Source of the DNA: Sphagnum compactum
Lineage: Eukaryota; Bryophyta; Sphagnopsida; Sphagnales
Length of the DNA: 64,000 bases
Assembly (NCBI GenBank): GCA_965153455.1
Contig: OZ234496.1
Location: forward strand, 8,765,863-8,829,862
Direction: 5' to 3'
Shown: piece after piece, positions 1-11,220 of the stretch
Layout: each line of letters starts with the position of its first letter
How positions within the stretch are numbered: position 1 is the first letter of the stretch
Notes under the pieces: generated by a model
Databases searched by the model: none
Told to the model about the DNA's origin: nothing
Seen by the model: the letters and a program-made list of their open reading frames with translations, nothing else
Translations under genes and position numbers: made by a program

Positions 1-190
1 GTATGTAGATAAATTTGGGTCTTTCCACTTGTGGATGATTTGCCACATGGCTACATCACAATTGAAGACATGATGTTTTTTTTTTGTAGCCAAACTATCA
101 AATCATCTACAACAAGATTTAGCCAAATGTGGTGTCAGATGTAAAAGTAGAAAAATTAAGGATCCTTATTTTGGCTACTTACTAGAAACT
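1..190. repeat. Inverted pair of palindromic-family repeat arms
   Basis: Positions 10-60 read, in + orientation, a GTGGATGATT...CATGGCTACATCACA arm. Positions 79-140 carry a related arm in reverse orientation, ending in GATTTAGCCAAA. Positions 143-190 continue as the reverse complement of a second module, containing CTACTTT and GTAGCCAAAATA, that also lies at 7911-7985 and 9145-9212. The block therefore looks like a foldback built from a dispersed repeat, with a T-rich centre at 70-90. The left part may run off the window. No coding capacity is visible. The class is not known to me; a MITE-like foldback or the end of a larger DNA element are both possible. Confidence 0.55.
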
Positions 191-949
191 TGTTTGTAGA
201 AATATTGTAAAATTTTCCCCAAATCTGGCGAATTAGGACTTATTTTCAAACAAAAATCGTTTGTATGTGTTGAAATCACACTTGTCAGGTTAAAGAAATT
301 CAAAAATTCGCCCAAAAACCATTGGAGTTTCCAAGTCAAAATTGAAACATTTCCAGGTTCAAATACCGTAGTACCCTGGCAGCTTTGGCATAATTTAAAT
401 TAATCTTTAATCTGTCAAATTTTTTATAAAATTATTTTTAATCTGCTGAAATTTTTCACTTAAACAGTTCAAACTGTTTGAAATAAGTACACCTTACAAT
501 AAATTTTATTCTTTGTTGTTGAAAAATTCAAAATTCAAAACCTAAACATTGGAATTAGAAAATTTTAATTAAATTAATTTTTGCTGGCTTATTATGAGTC
601 ACCCACACACACAAAGTTAAAAAAGATGCCTTTGCTTACAATTAAAAATCACCTTCAATTCTCTCATTTCAAGCAACCAATGTCAATAGCTTTTCAAAAG
701 ATGAAGATCAATGAGGAGCTATGAGGCTAACTAACTACCTTGTGACTTCCTAATAACTAACTTTGGATTTGTTAATTGCCTTATATGCATAGAGAAAGGC
801 CCTATTGCAATGGCATACCAACCTTGGACATTGAGGGTGGAGGCTAAGTCCAAGTTGTAATGCCTTGACAACAGGGGCCTTCTTCCCAGGGAGATGCTAA
901 ATACCCTCTAGCAAAGCTTTACCTAGGGCATATTAATGGATTGGTGTGT

Positions 950-992
<43 letters not shown>

Positions 993-1869
993 TAGTGGGC
1001 AGCTCTTGTCCTTCACCATCTATAATTTCTGTTGCTTTAAGGACAAAACACATTTGAATGTTTTTTTTTTTGTTGTTCCTTGTTAAGTTTGAACACTAAA
1101 AATTTGACCAAAAAAAAAAAAAAATTTAATTTATGCCGAAATCCATTCAGGTATTACAGTATGGGTAATTGATTTATGACATGACTTTATATACATCTCA
1201 TTTTCACTTTTCACTTCTGGTACCTGAATTAGGAATTCCAAGTCACTATCTTCTCATTATCTTTGAGCCATGAAATTTTCCAAGCTTCAAACCAAAAGAA
1301 ACACATAATTCACACCCAACAAAGCCACTCAGATGCAATGGTTCTTGGCTTTTTTAAAAAAATGGGGTATTTCTGCAAAATTTTGTCACAAATTCCCTTA
1401 TTTCTAGAAAATTTTTTGGAGAAAACTTTGTTGCATTTTCACACATTGTTTAGCTTTTTGAGATTTTTCCACCAGTTTTCTACAATTTGGACAGTCTTTT
1501 TTTGCCAATGTGTTTTGCTAATTAATGCTAAATCTTTTTGGGATGATCACTAATGATACTAGATCAGAAAATTGATTTTCTTATAAAAAAAATTGACCCT
1601 TTCTTCCAAGCTGAAAAATTAAAAAAACTCAAGTTTTTCAAAATGTTTTCCAAAAATAGTGATAGTAGCCAAAACAAATCACTGAGGTGAAGTCAGGACT
1701 CAGGATCATCCATCCATAAGAGAGATTTAGCCAAAAATTGGATTTAAACCAAGCATCCTTCTATCACTGAGTTTATTTTTGGCAAATTTTCACCAAAATT
1801 TCAACTCGAAAAAACTGATGCAACCTATTTATATACAAAGGCATTTCTCATGCAAAAGTTTGCCCAAAA
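191..1869. other. AT-rich intergenic DNA with poly-T tract
   Basis: No gene is recognised. The stretch is rich in AAAATTTT and GCCAAAATTT words that resemble the flanks of the palindromic repeat family. A run of 40 T residues lies at 952-991. A reverse half-copy of the repeat arm (CATCCATAAG...GATTTAGCC) is seen near 1710-1735. The short reading frame at 1263-1553 is low-complexity and resembles no protein I know. Confidence 0.6.
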
Positions 1870-2015
1870 TGGCCAGACTTTGAGAAAAAAAAACTTCAAA
1901 TTTGCCAGATTTCTCCAAGAGGTTCCAGTAGCTAGTCAAGAATGCACGAGGATGCCTACCTTTTCTACTTTCATTTGTGGTTTATAGCCAAATTTGGCTA
2001 AATTTTATTCTGGAT
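1870..2015 (+). repeat. Palindromic-family repeat copy (TAGCCAAATTTGGCTA)
   Basis: This copy holds the exact 16-bp palindrome TAGCCAAATTTGGCTA at 1985-2000. The 110 bases before it (AACTTCAAATTTGCCAGATT, AGGTTCCAGTAG, CTACTTTC) align by eye with the reverse complement of 48876-49000. The copy therefore extends well beyond the palindrome. It has no coding capacity. Confidence 0.6.
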
Positions 2016-3028
2016 TGTAACTTTGGCCAATGGCTGCATTGCAAAATTGGGGAAAAAAAATAATTAAAAAAAAAAGTAATGCATCCTGCACACTTGGTGA
2101 CCAACTCAAACCAATTATAAAAATCCAAGGTTTTTTTCTCTTTTTTTCAGAATCTTGCTAATTTGGTCCATTTCTTGGATTTTTATTTTTTTTGTGGAAA
2201 TCAGATTTAACAGGTGGGAGAATTGCACCCAAAAACAAGGAGAAAAAGAAAAACCTACTGCCAGTTGCATGTACCTTTTGGACAGAGTTGTTGACTGTTG
2301 GGTTTTTCTGGACTTGGTTATCTAAAAACTCACCCTGTCTTTGGTCCCTAGTTTGACCCTCTAAACCCTGTTTCATCCCCAAGGGTGTGTGTGCATTGTG
2401 TATAGTGTATAGGGGAGTGAAGCGTGATTGGGGCACCGCTTCATGAAACTAAGTATCAGTTCCAAATATTTGCAGGATCTTATTCTGACAAGGGCCAGTG
2501 ATTTTGTTCCACAATTTTGTCAGTTTTTTCACCCCAAAAAATGGAAAACTTTTGGAAAATTTTGTTTTACTAATTTTTTGGAAAATTTCCCCAAATGTTT
2601 TATATCACAAAATTGAAATAGAAATAGTGGGCTACATCTTACGAGACTTTGATTTAATGTGATAATTAATTAAGGCCCAGAGACAGGGGGCCTTACCAGA
2701 ATAAGGCACCTCGGTTTACCTGAGGTGGCAACCAAGGGCAGCATCCAATTGGGGAAATCCAAAACTGGGGATGAAACTCCCTTGAGCACCAAATTTACGT
2801 GAGGGAAAAAAACGAGTTTAGTCCCTTGTTTTTTTTCCCCCTGCAAACTGCTTCCATCCTGACTTCTCTGATTTTATCCCTAGTTTCGCCGAAACTGGGC
2901 CCCAGTATCCCCCCAGTTTGGCGTACTTTGCTTTTTGGTGCAAGTTGTTGGACGCCTGAATCGTCAGCAGTTTTGCAGTGCGCTTCCCGTTTGCATACCG
3001 CTTTTGCATGCGCATTCCTCGGCTTTGG
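2016..3028. other. Intergenic DNA and probable promoter of the PAQR gene
   Basis: The sequence is AT-rich to about 2640 and becomes clearly richer in GC from about 2690 onward, as expected near a gene start. No clear TATA box was recognised. An inverted repeat lies at 2887-2923: CGCCGAAACTGGG pairs with CCCAGTTTGGCG across a 12-base loop. Reading frames here on both strands are low-complexity and are not supported as genes. Confidence 0.45.
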
Positions 3029-3086
3029 TCTAGACATCCAGCAGCAAAATCACACTAGTTTCTCCTGCTGCTGCTGGATCTCTAGA
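3029..3086 (+). other. Inverted repeat in the presumed PAQR leader
   Basis: The arms at 3029-3046 (TCTAGACATCCAGCAGCA) and 3069-3086 are reverse complements at 17 of 18 positions, with a 22-base loop. The element lies about 340 bases before the PAQR start codon, in GC-richer DNA likely to be 5' leader or proximal promoter. If transcribed it would form a strong hairpin. No function is known. Confidence 0.5.
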
Positions 3087-3422
3087 CCTCAGTGAGGATT
3101 TGTTGTGTTTCGGATTCCTCTGTTTTGATTGTTTTTGGTTTTGGGTTTGTTTTGTTCCTTTGAAGATTGCTGAAACCTGCTGGAAGCCGGGTTAGGGTTT
3201 TTTCGTTCGTGCTTTCTGTGTCTTCTTTTTGTTGTGTTTTTGTTCTCTTCTTCGGATTGATTCTTCGCTGGTGTGTTGAAGGTTTTTTTTTGGGTTGATT
3301 GCTCGATGTTTTTGGTTTAAGAGGGAAAATGAGATAGCGGTTTTGTTTTTGGGTGAGGTTTTGTATGGTTTCTTGAGGACGACCGGGAGTTTTTTCTTGG
3401 AATTTTTTTTTTTTACAACAGG

Positions 3423-5845
3423 ATGCAAGCACAGGAGACACCTCTCGCGCTCAGATCGCGGAACACCTCCGCAATGAAGCGTGTGGCATCAGGCGAATCG
3501 GGAGGAGGAGATGGAGATAATGAGAGGCTGCTGCTGGGCCACAACATAAGCGTCAACAGTGACGACCGCGAGAACCTCGGGTGTGGCGTCGATGAGGAGC
3601 AGGCTTATGCAGAGAGAAACCCTAATGGCAACAAAGCGCGGCAGCTATGGCAGAAAGTGAAGAAGAAATACGAGCTCTTGGAATATCATTTGGTGCCGGA
3701 GTATTTGCAAGACAACGAGTTTGTATTGCGCCATTACCGCTCAGACTGGCCAATTTGGGACAGCCTACTCAGCATTTTCTCTTTACACAACGAGACTATC
3801 AACATTTGGACGTCAGCATTCTTACCCTGCCCTCTCCCTCCCAAATGTTGTGCTGCTGTTTTTCTTCCCTTCTGTGTGTTTTTCTTATGTCCTCTTGATG
3901 TTAGTTTCATCCTTTGTATGCTTATGTGTGCACATATGGTCCTGAAGAAGCACTAGAGAATGAATCTCCCAGGGTCATTTCTGTTTTCATTGCTACTCAA
4001 TTTTTGAAGAGGATGTGAGGAGGACATGAAGAGGATGTGTGTCTTTCTCTCTGCCATCATAAATTACATGACTCTCTTGTTGCATAGCAGCACGAGTCAT
4101 CGTTTCATGGCATTCGGATACATCAGATCAAGGACATTGCAGTCATATGTGTTGAAATTTTCAGATAATTTAGAGGTTGTCAGAATTGTTTCACATGCTG
4201 GTTCCGAGTTTTCTACATGTGATCTGCATATATGGTTGATATAGTGTGCCATGGCAGTTAGTAAAGCACTGTTCCAAAATGAAACATTAACAGCAGAGCT
4301 CTGTGTGGGGTCTTCTATAGAGTCTCTGTGGTTTAGAGGGCAAGAACATGCTGGGCACATGCTGTTATTGCAGGGTATACACCAAGTTTGGGCTAGGGTT
4401 TTTTTTTACTGGTTTGAGACAATTTGCATGGCTGATCTTCTCCAGGATAAAATGAACTTTTTCTGGGATTGTGAACTGGACTGGCCAAAGCATTTGATAA
4501 TCTCTTGCCAAAGGGTTTCAATAGTATGTTGCCCAGAGAGTGTCTGTTTATTTCATCACTGGAGCTGCTGAAGAGAAGTAAATAGTATTCATGATTCCCA
4601 AAAATTGCAGATTTGTAATTATCTTGAGTACGGGTGTTTGTTTGCAGGCACTTAATTGGATTCCTAATCTTCCTGGCACTCACCATTGACACAATGTGGG
4701 ATGTGCCAAGACTTGAACAACTCTTTGAGAACTTGTCAAGAGCGGTAAGGCTGCTAACCAACTAGAGTTGAGTGTTTATGTTTATACAGATTGTGTTTCA
4801 TTATGATGAAAATGGCCTGCAATCAACACATCTTAGATAAGTGGAACTGCTTGCACTTAGCTTAGCAATTGGGGAGGCCTAGGTCTTGAAAGCAGAAAGG
4901 GAGAGTGGTTTGGCAAATTGTAAGAATTCTTGTTGCATACAGCACACAATGCTGCATAGTTCAGTGTGATATAATCTCCTTCTGATTTAAAGATGTGCGA
5001 CCTCATTGTGGCTTAAGATGTGTCTCATCAACTGACTCTTATTGGTCTTTGATATCTCATGTCTTCAGATTGATTGTTTGCAATTCTGGCTGTGTTGGGG
5101 TGTGGTTCACTGTTTGGATGGTTGGGCTTGTTGCCCACTTTTTTTTGTTCATGTATGATGATGCTTACATCCAGAATGTGGGTATTTGCAGCAACACATG
5201 AAACAGGAAGCAGGTGACGCAGTTTCAGTTTTGACAGAGCCAGTGACACGGTGGCCATTCTTTGTGTTCATGGGTGGATCTATGTTTTGTCTACTATCAA
5301 GCACATTTTGCCATCTTCTCAACTGCCACTCAAGCTCCCTTACCTACTGGCTACTCCGCCTTGATTACGCAGGAATCGGCATCATGATTGCAACCAGTTT
5401 TTTCCCACCAATCTATTATGTGTTTCTCTGCCAACCTGCATGGCGACACTTCTATTTGACAAGCATCAGTGTCATTGGTATTGCAACAGTGATTATATCA
5501 CTGATACCTGTATTTCAGACTGGAAAATATCGAGCTGTTCGTGGGTTAGCATTTGCTGGGATGGGGTTGTCAGGGATAATACCTGGGGCACATGCACTTA
5601 TCAACTTCTATCAAGAGCCATATTGCCTGCAAACATTGGTCTATGAGCTTGGCATGGCATTTTTTTACCTGGTTGGTGTAACAATCTATGTGACCCGTAT
5701 ACCAGAGCGTTGGAGGCCAGGCCTGTTCGACATAGCTGGTCAAAGCCATCAGATCTTCCATGTACTTGTCGTTGCTGGTGCTTTCACCCATTACAAGGGT
5801 GGGTTGATTTTCTTGGAATGGCGGGATAAAAGTGGTTGTCTTTGA
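3423..5845 (+). CDS. Heptahelical PAQR (adiponectin-receptor-like, HHP) membrane protein
   Basis: Three exons, 3423-3811, 4648-4744 and 5192-5845, join in frame across GT...AG introns to give 379 residues. The N-terminal ~80 residues are hydrophilic and probably cytosolic. The family signature follows: YELLEYHLVPEYLQDNEF near residues 83-100, then HYRSDWP and FSLHNETINIWTHLIGF near 119-135. Seven hydrophobic segments fill the rest. The expected zinc ligands of PAQR receptors are all present: His203 in SSTFCH, Asp220 in LRLDYAG, and His348 and His352 in GQSHQIFH. Plant HHP proteins of this family have been linked to hormone, sugar and stress signalling; the ligand here is unknown. The start at 3423 is the first ATG in frame with the conserved region; Met18 is an alternative. 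Nothing in the neighbourhood suggests a partner gene. Confidence 0.93.
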
Positions 5846-7740
5846 CCATTGAGGCCTCTCACTGTGCCCTTGCCAGACAGGAGAGTTTTCTGTGTAATTG
5901 CCTGTTTCCAAGTTAAGCACCAAGTCATTTTGGTATTCTTGGACCTAGGTAGTAGTTTGTAGATACATGTCATAGAGAATGATATGAATTTGACTGAAAG
6001 GCAGTTAGTCAGAGGCACACTTTTGAGCTTCCTTTTTCTTGTCTGTTCTCTCCATTCATGCTAGTCATATTTGAGCTATTAAGCATTTAGCCTACAAGTT
6101 TAATGCCTCTTCCAAATGGAGGGCTTACATTCGTTTTTGTTCCTAGACATGTTTAATAGCATGTTCCTTCTGTATTCCAACAGGAAAACAATTTCTTCAA
6201 CTTTTTAAGTATCTCAGTAATGTTCTTGTTCATCCTTGACAGCTGGTCTCGAAGGCCTTGATTGCAGGGACAGATCAACTTGTCACATCAACAGATGCTA
6301 GGCCTTACAGTTGTCTTATGTTGGTACAAAAAGTGTTGTCAGAAGGATTTCACCTGTGCTTTGTGTAGTGCTGTGTCCTTTCCAGTGGCATGCTACTTAT
6401 GTTCTTGTCTTTTTCCCAGGTTAGCCAACAAGAACTTTCAACACACCACCTTCTGTAGCTGTTTGTGAAGATTCTTCAGGTGGACAAAAGTGTTATGAGA
6501 AATTGATTTCTGAGTGACGTTATTGTTTGCATTTATTTTTGGTTGTAGGAAACATGATGCCTGTGAAGAAGAGCAGTTAAGTGTTTAGTACATACCCATT
6601 TGCTCCTTGTGGTGGTGGTGGGCATCAAATTTTGGTGAATTGTCGGATACTGCCGACTGCATCAAGATGCTGGTGCTGTTTAGTTTGATACCATGTTTGT
6701 TGTTTGGAACTAAAGGTTCCTGATGGCAGGGTGCATCATGTGACCAATTGACTAGTGCTTGTGTTTGTTTAAATGTGGAACTTGAGAGGTGGAGCAACTG
6801 GAAGAAGATGAAGACAAATTTATTGAAACCTTGAGAGTCAAATCAAAGCAGTGAGCTTATTAGCTTGGTATGAATTTCTGGCATCTGATATCAATTTTCA
6901 TGTTGAGTAATGAAGGATTTATTTCACAGTATTAAGGGCATTAGTTGGTTGATGTGCAAGGTCTACAACATACCAAAGTAGAACTTGTGTATTGACTTGC
7001 CTTTGCAACAACCCAATGACTTGACAAAGAATGTGAACCAAGTACCATCTATGATTTTGTAAGGCTAATTAATTAGATTAATTCGACACAAACCCACTAA
7101 CATGTAATGTGTCCTTTTTTGTTGGCTCTGCCGGCAAGGGAGAGACTATAGAGCGATTTGCTTTTCATTCGGTCTGACATTTTGAGGAGTGTTCACCTGG
7201 GGTTGTTACTGTGAAACTGTGAGTTTGTTTTTATAGGATCTTCATGGAACATTTCCTATTTTAACTGTTGCTGGTTTGAACTTGCTGGAAGGGGCAGAGC
7301 CATTAACTGTTGAGCCTGTGCGTTTCTTTTTTGGGAACTTCATGGAACATTTCCCTTCTTAACTGTTGCTGGTTTGTAGTGGGCAGAGCCATTAAGCCAA
7401 TAGTTACTTATTTGATTTCCTGGTGTTTTTTCTTGTGGGTGTTAACACGGTGCCACAATAGAGACTGAAAAGTGGACTGCATTTCAATGCGAGGACCCAT
7501 GACTGTAGGAAGATGAACAAGTTTATTATAAGTAATGAAATTTTGAATTCTGATATCAAATATAGGGATCTATGGTCTTGTTATACTGCATACAGAAATG
7601 TATTGGAGCCATGTTTGAACATTCATGTGATTGGATTGTAGAGGGTACAGAACTGTTTTTTGCACAAATTGTGTCATTGGGCTGGTCATTTTGGTGATAT
7701 GTAGTTCTTAATATGACAACTCTTCTTTCTTATTTGGCCT
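5846..7740 (+). other. 3' flank of the PAQR gene with a 98-bp tandem duplication
   Basis: The first several hundred bases are probably 3' UTR; no clear poly(A) signal was fixed. A direct duplication with a period of 98 bp runs from about 7236 to 7400. TTCATGGAACATTTCC recurs at 7241 and 7339, and both copies continue into AACTGTTGCTGGTTTG and GGGCAGAGCCATTAA. Reading frames in this stretch resemble no protein I know. Confidence 0.5.
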
Positions 7741-7829
7741 CTGATAGCTCTTTCAATGTTCTCCAAATCTGCTTTTTCTGTTTTCTGGCAAATTTATTGG
7801 TGACAAAAAATGTGACCCACACAAAGGAT

Positions 7830-8040
7830 GTTTGTGAAAAAATTGTGCAAAAGTAAACAGATTTTGAGGGCAAGTTTTGTGAAATTATTATATTTAGACA
7901 ATAGGTTTTAGTGGATTGCCAAAATATAGCAGGATGGTTAAATTTGTCTACTTTCCTATCTGACCTGTAGCCAAATTTGGCTAATTCATCTTGTGGATGA
8001 TCACAGGTATGGCTACATCACAACACTGGAAGGAAAAAAT
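7830..8040 (+). repeat. Palindromic-family repeat, most complete copy
   Basis: This is the clearest full copy. An upstream module (GCCAAAATATAGC, CTACTTTCC, TCTGACCTG) runs straight into the exact palindrome TAGCCAAATTTGGCTA at 7968-7983. A downstream module follows (ATCTTGTGGATGATCAC, ATGGCTACATCACAA). The upstream module matches the reverse complement of 48858-48955, including ATATTTAGACAA and TAGGTT. No protein is encoded. Confidence 0.65.
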
Positions 8041-9139
8041 GCTTGGTAAACACAATTTAACTGGTCCAAGTTATTTGAGCATTGTTGTTTGTAAATGTGT
8101 TTCTTGGTACTTTTTGGACAATAATTTGATGGAAGTCACAAAGGCTTTTACAGATGTGGCAAAATCCTTTATCTCCTAATTTCGTCTACATAACTGATTT
8201 TTTAAAAAGGATTTTCAGTTTGATCCCCAAGAGAAACATGAAATTAGAATCTAAAGCAAATCTGAACCTTTAGATTTTTCAAGGCAGACCCATTGATTAA
8301 CCTAGGAGTTGCTTTTGTCATGGCCCTCTTTTATGTCAATGATAATTAAAAATTGTCCACCATTGGATGTGGCTTAAAAACTCTCAAGCACATGCTTAGT
8401 AACAAACTTCACATCATTATTTGCCTTGTATTATGATACTTCTTGTATAACATGTCATAACTACACATTTCCAAATCAAATTTAAAAGTCATAAAATGGT
8501 TAATTAACTTTTGAGTATAATAATTGTGTTGAATTTGCATTCCCATGTTGTTCAAACATGAAAAATAAAAGTTGGCATAAAACCTTTGTTTCCTTAAAAA
8601 CAATTAAATTGGTGGGTTGTTGTTGGTTAAAAAAAGCATGTTAGGTTGTATATCCAAGAGTTTGCTTGCCATATGGACTGTTTGTTGAACACTTTGTAGG
8701 TCTTTCATTTGCCCACTTCACCAATTGATCTTCAAGTCCAATATTTCCTATGACTAGGAGGGGATCCTTCGTAAGAAGAAACCCCTTCCTCTTAGTTGCC
8801 ATGATTGCCAAAGAGAGAGACCCACATGGGGAAGAACAAGGAATTGTTCATGTGCTCAACCAAAAGGTCTATTCCACTAGGTTCTATAACACCAAAATGA
8901 TGACCACTTTTGCCGCCGTTGCTATTTGAGTCAAATCAATGTGTTATAATGGAGACAACTTCAAAGGTGGTGTGTTGTTGTGTATTCCGGAATGTTTCTC
9001 AACACAATATCCCTTTTTATTATCGACTGGAAAATTTAAATTTTGAAAATGTGAAAATGAACTGATTTTGGAGGGTCTCAATGCCAGAATTGAGGAAAGA
9101 AATAATTAAAAAAAATTGGAGTTCTATATTTGGTTTTCA
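8041..9139. other. AT-rich intergenic DNA
   Basis: No gene, RNA or clear mobile-element end was recognised. The base composition and scattered AAAATT words match the surrounding repeat DNA. Confidence 0.5.
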
Positions 9140-9270
9140 GTGTGTAGCCATAAATATAGAAGGTTGATTAAATATTCATATTTCATATTGGGTTCATAGC
9201 CAGATTTGGCTAAATCTTCCTAAGGATGATCACCAATTTTTTTCTTACATCTTCCTACGGATGATTGCAA
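9140..9270 (+). repeat. Palindromic-family repeat copy
   Basis: The upstream module (GTAGCCATAAATATAGAAGG, TTTCATATTGGG) is followed by TAGCCAGATTTGGCTA at 9197-9212, which has one mismatch to the 16-bp palindrome. The downstream module AAATCTTCC...GGATGATCACC follows. A second GGATGATTGCAACTTACGC segment at about 9255 looks like a tandem repetition of the downstream module. Confidence 0.6.
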
Positions 9271-10315
9271 CTTACGCTACAGTAAAAAAAAATTGTTAAA
9301 AAACCACTGCTGCCTTGGGAAGCAAGGCTATTTAAATGAATTGTACAAATACGTGTCCCAAAAGACAACAAAATCTTTGTTGGAATTTTGAAGTGGTGAT
9401 CAAACCTAAAGTTCATATCATTGTTGTCTTATCCCCCAATTTTCAACAAATTTTAATTATCATTGTGAATGTGACAATTTTTTATTATTAAAAATGTAGG
9501 GTTTAATAAGCTGGACAGCATTAAGCCATTTGTTCAACCTATGAAAAACTCAACATGTAAATGTCCCCCCAAAAAAAAATTTATTTTTTGTTTTTGTTTT
9601 TGGCTGTACAATGGCCTATGCTTATTATAGGGGTTAAGTCCCCATGGCTCCTTGATCACCTTGGTTAAAAGACAACTTTCTTTCCACAAGGGCTAGGTTC
9701 GCACACCTTCAAAAACTATCACAAACTGGGGAAGTCAAGGGAAAACACATCTATCATGGCATATGTATCTAACCTAGTACCTAGGCTGGTTAGGCACTCA
9801 TTATTTATTTTTGGAATTGCCAAAAGTTCTGAAAAATACTTTATTTGCCATGCCAAAAATCTGAAAGATCTTTTTAAGCACACTAGCTTCATCATTTAGT
9901 ATGGTGCCAAATTATAAATTATTATTATTTTTACTGCTGAAAGCAATTGACAAAAATAATTTGTTATTGGGCACCTTGCTGCCAAACCAGCCCAGGTACT
10001 TATATGTATTTTCAAGCTTTCCAAGTAATCTCGTGTTAGCAACCCTCCTTAACAAGGGAGGTTGCATGGGTTATTTCCACTCCGTCAAATTCCATCATAA
10101 GGTTAGGTCTTTGGTTGCAGTCAACTCGTAGTATTTCCTACAAATTGTTGCTCAAATGTGTAGCGTGTCGAGCACACCAAGCAACAAAAGAAGAGTGTAG
10201 AAAAGAACTGATGACCAGGGCTTTTTTCTTCAATTTTGAGTCATACTCTGATTACCTGGTTCTTTCTGAATAGTTGCACTCTGTATTGTAGGAGGGAGAG
10301 AAAGCACTCGAGAAA
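9271..10315. other. AT-rich intergenic DNA
   Basis: No gene is recognised. The 76-codon frame at 9901-10131 shows no known domain. Confidence 0.45.
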
Positions 10316-10630
10316 TTGTTCCATCTAAACCCTAAACCCTACATCCATGAATATCCCTCCTCAAGAAAAGAGGAAGCAATCTTACAACTATCATTCTTGC
10401 TTCTACATAGTATGTGTAGAATTGTTCCCACTCCTATTGCCTCATGATTTAGGTATGTTTAGGCTTAAGATAGATAAGTTTGCCTTTGTGCTTTACACTA
10501 GATAAGGCCTATAGTTGGTGGACATTCCCAAAATAACTTGCCTAGGTTATTGCTTCATCCTAGGACCCTTCTTTTGAGAATGCCCCCCTCCCCACCCTGG
10601 TGCTTTACTTTACATGTAAAGAACTAGTAG
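10316..10630 (+). repeat. Dispersed repeat shared with 17630-18025
   Basis: Several blocks recur in the same order in the two places: CCATGAATATCCCTCCT (here) with CCATAAATATCCCTCCT; GAGGAAGCAATC with AGGAGCAATC; CTTCATCCTAGG with CCTCATCCTAGG; and CTTTACTTTACATGTA with CTTTACTCTATATGTA. A short interstitial telomere-like AAACCCTAAACCCTA lies at about 10328. The two copies are diverged, and the element class is unknown. Confidence 0.45.
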
Positions 10631-10904
10631 AATTGTTCCAACGAGTATGTGGAGGGCACATACCCTCAATCAGGTGCCTCCTCTCGTGTCTTTCCATCAA
10701 TGAAAAAAAATGGCATTCACACTTCAAAACCTCGATCACACTTCACGTCAAGTGATAACTTAATTTTAAGAGACGTGTTTTTTCACCAATTCATATCACA
10801 AGTGCTAACTCACACAAAAAAATGACATGGCTGCCTATTTTGCAATTGGTGTTAGTGAAACGTGTTAGAAAAATATTAGGGTAAACAAGTCGATGATTGA
10901 ATAT

Positions 10905-11220
10905 TTAGTGTATTAAAAAGCTTTTAAATCTTTGACATCTTTTTGCTGCTTCTAGAACTCAAAGAGATATTGTAGACCTTCACTTGACACACCCATAACT
11001 GTGAAGATTGTTAAAAATTGACCTAAAATTAAAAAAAATTGAGGTTTTGAAGTAAGAGTGATAAGTGTTTAGTGATAGGTGTGTTAAAACGACTTGTAAC
11101 TTGGAGCTTAAGATCTTTGTATACTATTTCATTGCTTTGAGAGTTCAAAAAGATTTTGTAAAACTCCAATTGGTGCACCCATAGCTTTTAGATTGCTCAA
11201 AACACACAAGAAATGAGGAA
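10905..11220 (+). repeat. Diverged tandem duplication, period about 178 bp
   Basis: Words recur about 178 bases apart. AATCTTTGACATC near 10925 answers GATCTTTGTATAC near 11110. CAAAGAGATATTGTAGA near 10970 answers CAAAAAGATTTTGTAAA near 11148. ACACCCATAACT answers GCACCCATAGCT. It is non-coding, and the origin is unclear. Confidence 0.4.
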
